Counted from the first letter of the stretch, positions 47,301 through 59,678 are shown. The stretch is DNA of 64,000 bases from Nemertoderma westbladi (GCA_032718475.1 JAUCBJ010004537.1:93172-157171), one strand, 5' to 3'. A program made the numbers and translations. The notes: a model not told the origin generated them from the sequence alone.

Positions 47301-47857
47301 CATCTCGGCCAATGGATATCTCGTCTCAATGTTAAATTAACCAATTAAGGAAAGGAGCAGGTTTCTGCCACAGACTGTTACCTGCTCCTTTAATACTAAT
47401 TCGCTGAGATGTGATTTGCGTCAAGTTTCACGCCTGTCTCGGATTTTGAGCGATGGCTGATATTACGTGTAAGTGTAAGTAGGAGTGGAGTTTACCCCCG
47501 ACAAAATAGTTGAATTGAAAATAGTGACAAAAAATGCTTCTTCCGAATTCTTTTTTCATTGAATAACATTACTTTTTATCATTTATTTGCCTCATGGAAT
47601 TGTAATAAAATAATAATTGTTACCTTGTCCAGACGCTCCACTAGTATAGGAATCAATTGAGCGTCCAATATGGTCTCTATCTGGCGGGTGTTCCCTGCGG
47701 CGATGTTACTGATAGCCCAAGCAGCTTCCTTCTGCAGACTGAGTCGCGGGTGATTGAGTAGCTTGTGGAAGGGGGAGAGAACATGGCAGTCAATGACCGC
47801 CTGAGTCTGGTCGTCGGATCCGGTAACTATGTTACCCAGGGACCGTAAAGCCGGCGT
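41323..47857 (-). CDS. KPNA: Importin subunit alpha, C-terminal four exons (partial)
   Basis: Minus-strand exons in transcript order: 47857-47624, 46619-46437, 42039-41893 and 41394-41323 (stop TGA at 41325-41323). All junctions are phase 0, giving 78+61+49+23 = 211 residues. The protein runs [20 protein letters not shown] ... [13 protein letters not shown] ... [17 protein letters not shown] ... [15 protein letters not shown] ... [10 protein letters not shown] and ends GGFNFE. These are the C-terminal armadillo repeats with the conserved W...N pairs of the minor NLS-binding groove, the CAS/exportin-binding tenth repeat ([15 protein letters not shown]) and the acidic tail ending FNF. Importin-alpha links NLS cargo to importin-beta for nuclear import. 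The IBB domain and first ARM repeats are missing; I found no such exon between 47.9 and 64 kb, so they probably lie beyond the window. The 46437 donor is the first of about 91 tandem copies. Confidence 0.93.
42089..42157. repeat. Short tandem repeat, about 20 bp x 3-4
   Basis: Units of GTCGGTAGCAAATTGTAGT with slight variants, 50 bp inside the intron from the exon beginning at 42039. Confidence 0.8.
42529..46469 (-). repeat. 43-bp minisatellite containing the importin-alpha 5' splice site
   Basis: About 91 head-to-tail units by length. On the sense (minus) strand a unit is TTGTATTGGAAGCTCTGGCC then AAGTTGTTAGCT, followed by GTAAGTAAAGG. The first 32 bases equal the last coding bases of exon 46619-46437, and the GTAAGT is its splice donor. 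The exon itself contains the first unit (reading LEALSKLLA). Main variants are GGCCAAG, CGCTAAG and TCTCTAAG forms. GTAAGT is kept in every unit that I read. One unit near 44228 has a 5-base insertion. Units at the distal (low-coordinate) end are the most diverged. Block patterns repeat over about 1.1 kb (43340-43860 resembles 44440-44960), showing higher-order duplication. Confidence 0.95.
46620..47623. other. Importin-alpha intron
   Basis: It contains a 19-C run (46922-46940, that is G on the sense strand) beside C-rich sequence. No further exon is seen. Confidence 0.5.
46922..46940. repeat. 19-C homopolymer run
   Basis: Uninterrupted on the plus strand; it reads as 19 G in the importin-alpha pre-mRNA. 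Confidence 0.9.
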
Positions 47858-49615
47858 CTAAATGGATAACATCTCAGAGTTAGGAGAGATAAATAAACGA
47901 GGGTAATAAAATAGGTAATAATCACTGGTTAAGGGTCTATTGGCCACACATGGATTACTTGTTTAACACTAAAAATAATGACCCCAAGGGGAGATTATTT
48001 TTGTGTAAAATTCATAAATCAGCGGTCACTCAGTATGTTGTTGGGTTAAATCTAAGTTGAAAAAAACATAAGGAAACGCGACACCTATATAGGCTATTAG
48101 GGAAAGTCATAGCTATTAGGCTGGCAATTTTCATTGGTTCAGTTGGGGAGGGGGGGGGGGGGGGGGGGGGGGGGATTTCGATGCAATCAAAATTCATCCC
48201 TCTTCAGGGGAAAATCGACGCAAATAACGGCTGATTACTCCCAAAAATAGTGGCGAAAACCTTAATTAGAATTGTCATTTAACCCTAATGATAACAAGAT
48301 AGTACACTAGGTCCATCCTAATCCCTACTGTCTGGCAGTCAGGCTATGTTAGTAAATTACTATATTAGTTTCAGTTCAAATTTCAGTAAGAATTTACAGT
48401 CTGTCAAATTTGATGAAATTTTTGCAAGTTAAGTAGATCAAAAGTTTAGAAAGCTCAGACGATTCTAGCGCATTTGCAAAGCAATGCCCATTTGCCATTT
48501 GCCATGTACTTAGTACTTAAGTTGAGTGCTAAGGTTGATTGACTCAGTGCGCTAAGTCCCAACGGGATGTTATAGATTTTCAAACAAATCACACGAGGCC
48601 GTCGAAAAGGGAGCGAAATCCGCCCGTCACACGGTTGACCATCCGGTTGAATTTCGCAGCGCAGTTTGGCTTTTGAACTTTATCTTTTGTTCGAGTCGCC
48701 ATAGTTCACTGGGTCACTGAGCGGATTTACCAACAACGGACAATGAGAAATGCAATGACTTCAAACAGGAATGTTTCCTCAAGCATATATAAGCGCATTC
48801 ATAAGGTATAGCTCTACCTTGGAATATATTTATTAGAGGGATGCTATGCTTGTCATGGCAACGATACAAGTCCATTTCTCACATTGAAACACACAAAGGC
48901 AAAAATCAAAGAAGCGTGGAATGGGCCAATAGTTGATTTATTATTACGAGAGAGATTATCCCTTGTAAATGAGTCCGGAATCTGCGAGAAAATCATATAT
49001 TATACTGACAGAATGGATAATAATATCCAAAGTCATCCAAGTTAGAAATCAAACTGAATTATAATTAGTATGTTAGTTCATTGACAGGAATGATGCGAAC
49101 GCGTGTCTAACAATATAGAACAAAGGTCAGAGTGAATCGCATACTAATTCATTACACTCTGTCAACCAAATATAATTTAAGACTAATTGCAACAGTTAAC
49201 CCGATAAGATAAAGCTATCAGCCGCCATTTCCTTTATTTAATATTAAGGTTATCTTATTAGGAAGGGTCTTTCACCACGTATAGATAGATATAATTATAC
49301 GTTGGGAGGTTGTTTACCTTATGGTTATTTAACCCAACACGGGCGTCTCCTGTGGTATATTTACATTAAATATTTTAAACAATTTAAATTAGATTATTTA
49401 ATAAAATTGTAATTTCTAAATTCGAAAGGTCATAGATACCCTACATCCATTTTCTAGAGGTTGCCAGATTATTAAGAAATGAACGAACGAACATGTACGT
49501 ACAAGTGGGTTGTGACATTGTGACGAAACAATAATGAATTGTTTGGGTAAGAGTTCTCCAAAGACGAAATTGATACAAAAGGCTGTAAGTAACCAAAGCC
49601 TACCAGTAACACGAA
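47858..49615. other. Probable importin-alpha upstream intron, no exon seen
   Basis: AT-rich, with one G-run repeat (48130-48225). I looked for armadillo-type coding on the minus strand and found none. Confidence 0.4.
48130..48225 (+). repeat. Dispersed G-run repeat, copy 1
   Basis: GTTCAGTTGGGGA precedes 24 G (48151-48174), followed by CGATGCAATCAAAATTCATCC. It matches 57460-57550 on both sides of the run. Confidence 0.7.
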
Positions 49616-50881
49616 GTGGGGCCTTCGCGCAGCACGTGAAATGAGTTAATGCTAAGTATCAACTCGAAAGGATTATAAAAACATAGGAGAAGATTTTCCC
49701 GGAAAACGTTAACCCTCTAGCGGGAGACTGGGTAACTGAAGAAGGAAGGATTAGTTTCCCTACAAAGCCACATCCTATGGTCTATTACATATCTACCAAG
49801 TTTCCGATTGACGGATCATAAATAACGAAATGTTGGAAGGTTTTCACTTTCATACATTTAGCCCTCTAGCGGCATATTAAAGAACTACGGATCGATCACC
49901 TTCCTCACAAAGACGAGGCATGTGGTCTAGTACATACCGGTACTGTATATTCCAAAATTCAGCTTAAATAGATTAAGATCAAGGAATTCGCAAAGGTTAT
50001 CACTTTCCTACATTTCGCCCTCTAGCGGCAGACTCGAAAACTCCGGACCGATTACTGTCCACACAAAGACTTAGGATGTCTTCTAGTACATATATGACAA
50101 GTTTCAGCGTAATCAGATCATAAACAACTAAATGGAAGAATAATTTCACATTCGGGACATTTCGCCCTCTAGCGGCAGACTGGAGAACTGCAGACAGATT
50201 AGCCTCCTTTGAAATTTACAGCTAATGGTCTAGTACATACTTCCCAAGTTTCAGCTTAAACGGATTAAAAGCAAAGAAATGGGTGGCCATTTAATGTTTA
50301 GACATGTGGCCCTCTAGCGGGAGACTGGAAAACTTCGGACCGATTACAATCCACACAAAGACTCAGGATGTCATCTAGTACATATATGACAAGTTTCAGC
50401 GTAATCAGATCATAAACAACTAAATGGAAGAATAATTTCACATTCGGGACATTTCGCCCTCTAGCGGCAGACTGGAGAACTGCAGACAGATTAGCCTCCT
50501 TTGAAATTTACAGCTAATGGTCTAGTACATACTTCCCAAGTTTCAGCTTAAACGGATTAAAAGCAAAGAAATGGGTGGCCATTTAATGTTTAGACATGTG
50601 GCCCTCTAGCGGGAGACCATTGCACTGATGGTGTCTGAAAGTCTCTCAAAAATCTCAACTTTTGCTCATATTGATACCTACAAATTTTCAACTTGGCAGC
50701 TTTAAATCCGACAAAGTTATTAGCATGTCAAAATCGTAACGACGACGACAACGACGACGACGACAACGACGACGACGACAACGACGACGACGACGACGAC
50801 GACAACTATTTGCATAAATTGACCCACCCCCTAACAGTGTCAATTCGCTAAGGCTCCGCCAACTTCGTGGCTCGCCCCACA
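49616..50881 (+). mobile_element. TGTGGGGC-family element with internal 150-bp tandem units
   Basis: The left end is GTGGGGCCTTCGCGCAGCAC and the right end AACTTCGTGGCTCGCCCCAC. Inside are about seven tandem units of roughly 150 bp, each marked by CCCTCTAGCGG (near 49711, 49861, 50011, 50163, 50310, 50455, 50602). The pair 50163-50454 and 50455 onward is nearly identical over about 150 bp, showing recent duplication. Before the right end lies a (GAC/AAC)n tract (about 50738-50806). No coding region. Confidence 0.7.
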
Positions 50882-51211
50882 CTTAACCTTGATTAATGTT
50901 AATTAACATTTGAGGGCGGTAACGGTTGTTGTAAAGAAAACAATAAATAAACGGAAACGAAAGTCAATAGAAAAGGTTACAGTAACAGCCTATATTCAAC
51001 TCAAAACAACAAACGAGATTCAATATTGGAGGTTACAGTTTTATTTTGTGTTCGTAAAAACGGTTGTTTACACCCGATACGAAGCTGACCGCTGAAAGAG
51101 AAAATAATAAAAAGCTGTGAAAAGGTCAATCGGAAAGAAGAAATGTGTTTTATGCGCTGGTCGATATGCACAGCACATTATGGGTGGGTATGCGCGTATG
51201 GAATGTATGCA

Positions 51212-51488
51212 TGTGGGGCGAACCACGCAGTAAAGGCGAGCGTTATCGCACAATTATAATTAGTAGATAGGGCAAAATTTCATATCCGTCTGTAAAGAAA
51301 ATTCATTCGTAAGTAACTTTTGAAGATTTTAACCATTTTTAACCATTAACCATTGTATGGTCATACTAGAGAAAAAGTTCCAATATTTTTGAAAGTTACG
51401 GGCAAATACCTCTCGAACTTTTGACTCCAGATCAAATCGAACTTATTTCGAACTTGCTAAAGTTCGCGTGCTGCTCGACGCCCCACGA
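51212..51488 (-). mobile_element. TGTGGGGC-family element, short copy, minus orientation
   Basis: It begins TGTGGGGCGAACCACGCAG and ends GTGCTGCTCGACGCCCCACG, the reverse arrangement of the 21613-21883 copy, with similar length (about 275 bp). Confidence 0.6.
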
Positions 51489-51848
51489 ACGTGTAAATTG
51501 TATCATGTAATTGAAATGAAATGAAATTAGCACCTGTATAAAACGAATGTGGGGGGGTGGGGAGGGAGGTTTACTTGGGTTATAATTAACAAACGGAATT
51601 AAACATACGTTTTGTTGGGAATTTGTCAGTTTCAGACACAAATTGAACAAATTGAAGTTGCAATTCCCCGGATGGAATATGGGACCATCAATTGTGAATC
51701 ACCAACCATCTAATTAGCACTTCAACACCAAACGTTCTTCCTAAAATTCTACTTACTGCCATTGCCAAGGAAAACAACATTATTACGCGGTATATCTCTG
51801 ATGTAAGTAACACCCAGTGTTACTTATTATTACATTATATCAATAAAC

Positions 51849-51867
51849 GGGGGGGGGGGGGGGGGGG
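51849..51867 (+). repeat. 19-G homopolymer run
   Basis: Uninterrupted G run after CAATAAAC. Confidence 0.9.
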
Positions 51868-53551
51868 CATTTAGGTTAGTCTACACATAACCAAGGCCCC
51901 TTTAGTGCATGGTGCAAATGTTAACTTAGTTATTCTACATTTTAACGTCAAAATGTCATTTAAAGAAATTCAAGTGGACTTTGCAGTTAAAAGTGACAAT
52001 ATTCCATGAAAAAGGTAACATACATCATGCGCCCCTTTATCATTCAAGTTACAACTTATTAAAAATATCTACGTGTTTTGACTAAGAGGTTTCCCTTTCT
52101 ATCACAGGATAAAAGTCACAAATAATTACCAATTCGCTTTATATATAATAATTCATTTTGCATAACTTTGAAGAACAAACAATTAGGTTACATACAAACT
52201 CATCTCATCTGTCAGTCAGCGTTAATAAGTACACAATTACGTCAATAAAATACTGTAGGACACGTTGTTGTAAATGAAGAAACATTTCTTTTGGCCATCT
52301 GGTTCTTCTATGAGATAAAACACTAAGAGGTTCCCCAAAAGATTGGCCAATCAGAATTCTTCATTCCTTGTAGCCCAGCCAGTAGCAATTACAGCACAGT
52401 TATTCTCACCACAAATACAAATGGGTTATGATAATCCTTCAAAGGCAGTATAGTAAAATCGTTCAGTGTATTTCACAATCGTTTAATTTTAGCTTACATA
52501 ATAATAATAAGGTTAATTATTTTATAGTATATAATTAAATAAATTAGTTTAGTTTGTTTGTACTTTGTAGTTTCGCTTTCATTAATTCAAACAAGGTGTT
52601 TATTGAGGTAGTGCTGAGTATGCACAAATATTGCAGCACGCACATGCAGCACAGCACCCTGCATGAGTAACGCGTCACCCTTACCACCAGCAACTACTAT
52701 TTTTCTGGGTTACAGTTCTTTATATCATACAGCCATGGACTCTTTCGACCCGTTGACCCTGACTTACACACATACAAATAGACTGGCATTTATTGACTAG
52801 CCCCCATTTCTGTTCAAACCAGAAGTCCCCCAAGGTTGAGAGCAGGCTGATAGTCCCTACAATAACAAAGACCGCCTAGCCTAGCTAAAAGGAGCGGGAT
52901 TGCTGGGTAGAACTGGGTTTTAGGCACCACTATAATTATATAGCACGGTATTGCTTATATGCGTGGTGTATCTAACGTTACGTGTGTACCCCTACCCCAC
53001 CTATACTAACACTGTATAAGTATTCAAATAATTTCCACTGATTTATAACTTTTTGGGGCGAGCCATCTTACCGGGATACCGTCATCAGTTCAATCTCCCA
53101 CCGCTAGGGGAGCTAAGCATGTAAAAATTCAATTTTATTCCTTTTGATTTCCTTCCATATTATCCCCTAATATTAATACTTTACCGGTACTGTACTTGTC
53201 CAAAAGCGTGTCTACCCGAAATCTGTTCTATATGCCGCCGATAGAGGGCGCGAAGTGTAATTTAAAATGCTTGAAGCGAATGAACGTGTCGTAATTAAGT
53301 TTGTGGCGGATAAGAAGGAAACAAGGGTAACTTCATTTTATGTTTATAAGGCAAACCTTCGATTTTAAAATCCATTTACAGGCAGCCCCATATAAATATA
53401 TACTAAGTACCGCGATACACACAAACTTCTAATTAGTGCACAGCACACCATATGAGGCTACAGGACACCATATGATGCTCATAATACTGTGAAACAACTA
53501 TACTACACGAACGCAGATCCTTAGAGCAGCTTTATGAATGTCAATTACTTT

Positions 53552-53571
53552 GGGGGGGGGGGGGGGGGGGG
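53552..53571 (+). repeat. 20-G homopolymer run
   Basis: Uninterrupted G run after TCAATTACTTT. Confidence 0.9.
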
Positions 53572-53613
53572 CGTACATAAAGTATCATGCCACACAATGT
53601 TCCCTATTTTCCT

Positions 53614-53830
53614 TGTGGGGCGAGCCACGAAGTGAGTGAGCCTTAGCGTAGTGGTACCATTAATCAACCTGTCGTTCTGTCGTTCTGTCGTTCTGTCGTG
53701 TTCAATTTTAAACGTTAATAACTCGGCCAATCTTTGATGAAATCTATCCAAACTTGGTACACATGTTGTTTGGCAAAAGTTTAGAAATTTTCCAAGTAGA
53801 ATTTCCGTGTGGCCTTCGAGAAGCTAAGAT
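53614..53830 (-). mobile_element. TGTGGGGC-family element, partial copy
   Basis: It starts TGTGGGGCGAGCCACGAAGT and contains the related phrase CCAAACTTGGTACACATG and a triple TTCTGTCG repeat. The far end is not clear; a GTGTGGCCTTCGAGAAGC phrase near 53810 may be its remnant. Confidence 0.5.
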
Positions 53831-54628
53831 AATAGCAGTTAATTAGTTAATTAAGTTGATTGCGGTGAAAACGCCATTTTCAACCTGCCTTTTAAAGGAA
53901 ATTAATTGTTTTACAGTATAAGATTTAAATAATTATACTTAAAAATTATACAGATATAATCCCCATACGCCATTCTATTATAGTTTTTAATTAGTTTAAG
54001 TGATTTGCTTTAATAAATGTGTCTTTAATTGATCTAAACGTAATTAAACCGCACAATTATTGAGTACAAATTTAATCCTTCCCATTATTGGTCAAGTCTC
54101 TGCTGGTGTGGAGCTAGCTGCTGGGAGTTGTGGCTGTAGACTAACCTGAGAGGAATTGTAATAGAGGCAACCAGTATTGCTATTCCAGCCCAATCACTGA
54201 ATTGTGTTTATTATAGGCTGGACGGGCCGCATAACCGTTCGACTATTACTACTATTGCTATCTCAGTTAAATGACAGATATAATAACATAAATACAATCC
54301 ATGGCATGGCTGTTGTAGGCTTCTGAAATAGTTTATTCCACAATGTATATGTCTGGTTATTTTTTAATTGAATTTTTGCAAAGTAGTAAAATTAATGTTC
54401 TTAAAAATAATATTATTATTTTATATGTAACCTAGGAAATTAGCTACATTTTTTCGCTGCAGCTTTAAGAGTGTACATTGATTTAATATTATTTCAATAC
54501 CCATATTACTACATCGGCATAAGATGCGTTGGCGTTGTATCACACATCTCCACATATCACACATCTCCACATAGATGTATCAACAGTTACTCGCACAGTT
54601 TCGAAACTTCGCATAGTTATAACTGTAT
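53831..54628. other. No gene seen
   Basis: AT-rich, with a short CACATATCACACATCTCCA duplication near 54541-54573. Confidence 0.5.
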
Positions 54629-54925
54629 AAAGATCGTCAGTCTGCGTTTAGGAAAAATATTTTATGACAAAACAGGACAAGCGACGAGCGCAACGATGCA
54701 TATAATGAAGACGAGTACTGCGTTGACTAAATTATTATATAAACCACCTGGCTTCACATATTGATCGCATCCCTAGTTATTATTATTATAAAGATCGTCC
54801 TAGCCTGCGTTTAAGAAATATATTTAAATACAAAACAGGACGAACGCAAAGAGGCTTATAATGAAAACGAGTACTGCGTTTATTATATTCCTATAAACCA
54901 CCTGGCTTTGCATATTTAACGTGCG
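54629..54925 (+). repeat. Direct duplication, about 160-bp period
   Basis: Two imperfect copies (about 54629-54770 and 54789-54925), each starting AAGATCGTC, with AAAACAGGAC, ACGAGTACTGCGTT and TATAAACCACCTGGCTT in the same order. No stable open frame. Confidence 0.75.
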
Positions 54926-55874
54926 ATTGGAAATAAGTTCGTGCTACCCTTCCGTGGGTGGTAGATGTCGCGGTTATGTATTGGTGGTTGGGAAGGGTGG
55001 GGGGGGGGGGGGGAGATTAAAAGGGGTGAACACGTACTGTCCACCTTTCTTTGATTGATTGGTGGTGTGGGTAAATTTCTCAAAACCTGATTTTGTGATA
55101 CAGTCGCTGCATTTTAATTTGTATATAATAACTAGGCCTCGTGCTGCGCGAAGTCCCCACGAACGTGTAATTTGTTTATTCATCCTTTACGCAAATAAAA
55201 GATGCGCATCACGACCAATCGAACAGGTAGGTAACAGATCTAACGTTTTGTTGAATTAGAAGACCTCTGTACAGTACATAGCTGCTAACAATTAATAAAT
55301 AACTGTTGGTGTTGCTACCTATTTATTACCTATTTAACTAATTTTATCACTAAAAATTCTGTCCGTCCTGGGCCTCACACAGAAAATTCGAATTCAGAAA
55401 TATAATACATATTTTTATTTATATTATTAAACATTTAATCAATCGCCTACAGATTAATTTTACAGAGCCGGCGTTTTGTCTCCGAGCCGGTGGTGTCCCC
55501 AAAACAAACTCCTTAACAGAGAAAATCGCCGGCCCATGTGAAGAATACCAGACTTTCTGCCGTTATATTTCACTTTGCAGTTACCTCCATGTGAAGAATA
55601 CCAGGTTTTCACCAAAAACACTGGTTACAGAAGGTCTGAATCTAACCAAAACAATAAACGAATTAGTATATGTACAGGTTATATATAAGACAGAAATAAG
55701 CGCTATAAAACACTTAATAAAGATAAATTAAAAAACAAATAAAATTCTTCATAAAATTCCAATAAAAGTCGACCGAAAAGTGAAATCCTGATATTCTACA
55801 CATGGGCGAAATCGCCATTAAAAAATTTCGATATTGAAATTTCGCAACACATTTAAGCAAGATAAATTGGAATG
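54926..55874. other. No gene seen; one family fragment
   Basis: It contains a 15-G run (54999-55013) and a minus-oriented TGTGGGGC-family end fragment near 55133-55166 (CGTGCTGCGCGAAGTCCCCAC). A nearly duplicated phrase CCATGTGAAGAATACCAG occurs near 55534 and 55589. Confidence 0.5.
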
Positions 55875-56105
55875 ATGATGTCGTCGGACCCAGAAACATT
55901 TCGCACCTAGATCTCGCGGTCAGCTCTATATACTTTACCAGTTTATCCCTATTCTCAAGTCCAGTATCCTTGAGTAGGCGTTTGAGTAAATTCATCGGCT
56001 GTCCACCACGTCTATTCTCCTCACCAACAGGCTGCAACAGCACGTTGTGTACAGGTTGATCCTGAAGCGAAACATTTCCCGGCAAGCTTCTGGCGGCGCC
56101 TCCAC
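55875..56105 (-). mobile_element. Decayed LINE reverse-transcriptase tail
   Basis: The minus strand encodes DQPVHNVLLQPVGEEN, GGQPMNLLKRLLKDTGL and then an ELTARSRCEMF segment. These match DQPVHNLVLWQP, GGQPMTLLRRILKDTGL and GDRELWRCNF of the LINE at 6320-7563. An upstream KLAGKCF block is in another frame. Only the last approximately 70 codons remain. Confidence 0.75.
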
Positions 56106-57925
56106 ACGATGATGCTGGTTATGTAGATGATCATCAATTGGAATAAGATTATTTTACAGTAATAAGTACAATTATAATTATAATAATGATAATGAATAAT
56201 TAATTAGTTCCGGTTATAGAAGGGGCAGTGCGACGGAGTACAGCATGGTAACAACGTTCAGTGTATCTTCAGCATCAGTACCGCAGTTATAGTCCGTTGA
56301 TATAGTTGTGGAATTCAACAACATTGAAGAATACTACTTACTCAATACATTCATTTAGATAAAGTTTGGTGCTCATCCATTACTGCCAAGTGTCCTCATC
56401 TCTGGGGCTATTGCAGCATGCCAGTGTTCAGTATTTACAGGACTGTAGCTCATAAATATAGTGAATAATGAGCAACCTTTTTCTGAACCTTGACTGGCTG
56501 CTGAGAGTTCTAAATGATGAAAAATTACCCCCTAGGAAACAAAACTGTTAGGGTACCAGGGTAATATTGCATAGTAACCAGTATAAATAATATTACGTAG
56601 GAACCAGTACAATATTCAGATATTACATGTAGGAATGTAATAATGGATGAGGATATAAAAAGAACACAATAGAATCTTGTTTAACGATATATTTATTTAT
56701 TATGTAACCCATTAATCTTGTAAAGGGAGGAAATAGTGCCAGCTAATCTGCTAACCATATGTGAAGATGTAAAGAGGAATGTCTCCAAAATAGTAAGTTT
56801 GTTTGTGTTGGAATGAAATAGGTAGGTTGTATGGAACTGACAGATATTATTGTTGTTAGAATCTGGATCTGTCATACTTACTGTAAATAAATCACAATGG
56901 GGGGTGGGGCTACCTCACACTCGCGACTCGCATCATACAAGATCATACATGATCGTGAAGATATACTATGATCGATCTGACATAGGCTGTTGTTGTCATG
57001 TTCTAGGATTTCTATTGTGACTTTGAATCTGTATGTTGTTCGACCAGCGACGTTTTTGGTGACTCGTCATTCATTTACAGTTGTGTACGTAAAATTAAAA
57101 TAAATTATAATAATATTAGAGCCAGAGCCTATAATACATATTGAGCTAAAAAGCAAATAAATAATAGCATTAAAAATTAATCACGACCATGACCTCCCCA
57201 GTAGGTCACAGTGTAGCAGAATTAAGTTATTATACACACAAGGAGTTTTAATTACATTATTAGTTTTCAGCACTTATCTCATATTGGATCAGCTACCAGG
57301 CCCACAAAGAAACAGTTAATGGATTAAATTTTCGATCCATTTAATAAATTAATAATCGGAATTCCGATCGCTGGATGGCTTCCGCAGAGCGACGTATAAA
57401 CTTTAAACTTTTGCTTGAGGCTGTAAAGATTGTCGCTTTTTTAATTTATAGTAGGGCTGGGTCCCTGGGAAGTTCCAGTTCAGAAGGGGGGGGGGGGGGG
57501 GGGGGCCTTTCAACGCAATCAAAATTTATCCTTCTACAGGATTGAGTTTAGTTTATTGTTTTATCAGAATAACGTCACATTGAGACGTTATATTAATTCG
57601 TCCCAACGATAGTAATCATAACCATACAGCTATGGATTGGATACATTGTGTAATTTGAAAACCGTTTTAAACCGTTTCAACAGCACTCACAGTATCACAA
57701 TACTATCATACATACTAAAGGTGCCAGATAACATGTCATGAAAAAGTTGGTGTAAAATCATAAAGTCTAAAATAATATTTGTTTGTAGTCACAATTAACT
57801 GACTGGGAATCGAAAAGGAAAATGAATCGAAACAACCGTTAATACAAATTAAACAATTGGGAAATTAGCACCATTGAATCCAGCGCATCGAGAGCTTTCT
57901 GGTGATATATATAATATTACACGAA
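56106..57925. other. No gene seen; one G-run repeat
   Basis: AT-rich DNA with the repeat at 57460-57550. Confidence 0.5.
57460..57550 (+). repeat. Dispersed G-run repeat, copy 2
   Basis: GTTCCAGTTCAGAA precedes 20 G (57486-57505), followed by CAACGCAATCAAAATTTATCC; paired with 48130-48225. Confidence 0.7.
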
Positions 57926-59093
57926 GTGGGGCCTTCGCGCAGCACGTGACTTAAATTTAATTTAAGTACTAATTCGAAAGTATTACTGTATTAGCAAATT
58001 TTAAGCAGATTTCGCCTAATCACTTTTTACCTCTTTCATTTCTATTCAGACATTTCTGACTCTAGCGGTATAGTGAGAACTGAAGATGGATTAGGGTCTC
58101 CAGCCCCACAAAGACACAGCCTATGGATGAATAGTACATACGTACATCGGCCAAGTTTCATCTTGAATAACGGATAACGAAATGAGAGACGGATCTCACT
58201 TTCAGAAATTTCGTCGTATAGCGGCAGACCGATTAAATCTCCCCCCCCCCCCCCCCCCCCCCCCACAAAGACGCAGCATGTGGTCCAGAATATATGGCAA
58301 GATTCAGCTTAAACTGATTAAAATCAATGAGACGGGAGAATCTATTCACTTTCAGGCATAAAGTAGTCCTATAGCGGGTGACTGTTGAACTGATTTTCAA
58401 CAAAACAAATTTTCAACTTGGCAGCTTTAAATTCGACAAAGTTATAAGCATGTCAATATCATAACGACGACAACGATTTCACTTTCAGACATTTGGCCCT
58501 CTAGCGGCAGACTGGAGAACTGCAGATGGATTCGCCTCCTTTGAAAGTCACAGCTAATGGTCTAATACATATCTGCCAAGTTTCAGCTTAAACGGATTAA
58601 AAGCAAAGAAATGGGAGGGCATTTAATGTTTAGACATGTGGCCCTCTAGCGGGAGACCATTGCACTGATGGTGTCTGAAAGTCTCTCAAAAATCTCAACT
58701 TTAGCTCATATTGATACCTACAAATTTTCAACTTGGCAGCTTTAAATCCGACAAAGTTATTAGCATGTCAAAATCGTAACGACGACAACGATTTCACTTT
58801 CAGACCTTTGGCCCTCTAGCGGCAGACTGGAGAACTGCAGATGGATTCGCCTCCTTTGAAAGTCACAGCTAATGGTCTAATACATATCTGCCAAGTTTCA
58901 GCTTAAACGGATTAAAAGCAAAGAAATGGGAGGGCATTTAATGTTTAGACATGTGGCCCTCTAGCGGGAGACCATTGCACTGATGGTGTCTGAAAGTCTC
59001 TCAAAAATCTCAACTTTTGCTCATATTGATACCTACAAATTTTCAACTTGGCAGCTTTAAATCCGACAAAGTTATTAGCATGTCAAAATCGTA

Positions 59094-59124
<31 letters not shown>

Positions 59125-59203
59125 CAACTATTTGCATAAATTGACCCACCCCCTAACAGTGTCAATTCGCTAAGGCTCCGCCAACTTCGTGGCTCGCCCC
59201 ACA
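57926..59203 (+). mobile_element. TGTGGGGC-family element with internal tandem units, copy 2
   Basis: Ends as in 49616-50881 (GTGGGGCCTTCGCGCAGCAC ... AACTTCGTGGCTCGCCCCAC). Units marked by CTCTAGCGG or diverged forms lie near 58066, 58214, 58370, 58498, 58641, 58810 and 58955. The last two pairs are near-identical repeats of about 310 bp that carry the GTAACGACGAC tract internally. A 24-C run (58241-58264) interrupts one early unit. Confidence 0.7.
58241..58264. repeat. 24-C homopolymer run
   Basis: Uninterrupted C run inside the tandem-unit region of the 57926-59203 element. Confidence 0.9.
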
Positions 59204-59678
59204 TATGGGCAACTTTTTTTACAAGAAAAATACTTTTGTTTGGCTACTTTTTATAAAAAACTGCCAAAGATACTGTTGGTCAAATGTTCCATTCAGTAAA
59301 AACTCGGTCACAGATTCAATCTTCGATGATTAAACTCTATTTTGGACGTCATAAATTCCATAATATTTACATTTTGTAATGGGGGTGTTGAAAGTTGATT
59401 GCCTCTATTATTTCTTTACTGTAAATCTTATCTTCAAAACAAATAACATAAATTATGACACCGTTCAAAAAATAAATGACTAATCTGTTAAACAAATGAT
59501 CTTACACAAACAGAAAAGGCGATAAATATGGTATAAAATATATGAAGGGAATTTATTTCCAAAACGTCATAGTTCAACAGTCATCCTGATAAATACGTGA
59601 TTGTCGTGTTGGCTTATCTAAGATTAGTTTAATGGTTTAATATCTCCAATAAATAAATATAAATCAATAATATCAATC
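59204..59678. other. No gene seen
   Basis: AT-rich spacer between the element and the 20-bp array. Confidence 0.5.

Larger units (their letters stand above)
51489..53613. other. AT-rich DNA, no gene seen
   Basis: It contains a 19-G run (51849-51867) and a 20-G run (53552-53571). A phrase GGGGCGAGCCATCTTACCG near 53056 resembles a decayed end of the TGTGGGGC family. No exon was recognised. Confidence 0.5.

Noticed and set aside
50688-50882. Arg-rich minus-strand frame
   Set aside because: It arises from a (GAC/AAC)n microsatellite within a transposable element.
47858-59600. Upstream importin-alpha exons (IBB and first ARM repeats)
   Set aside because: I scanned the minus strand for W..N armadillo patterns with splice borders and found none; they are likely outside the window or too diverged for me to see by eye.
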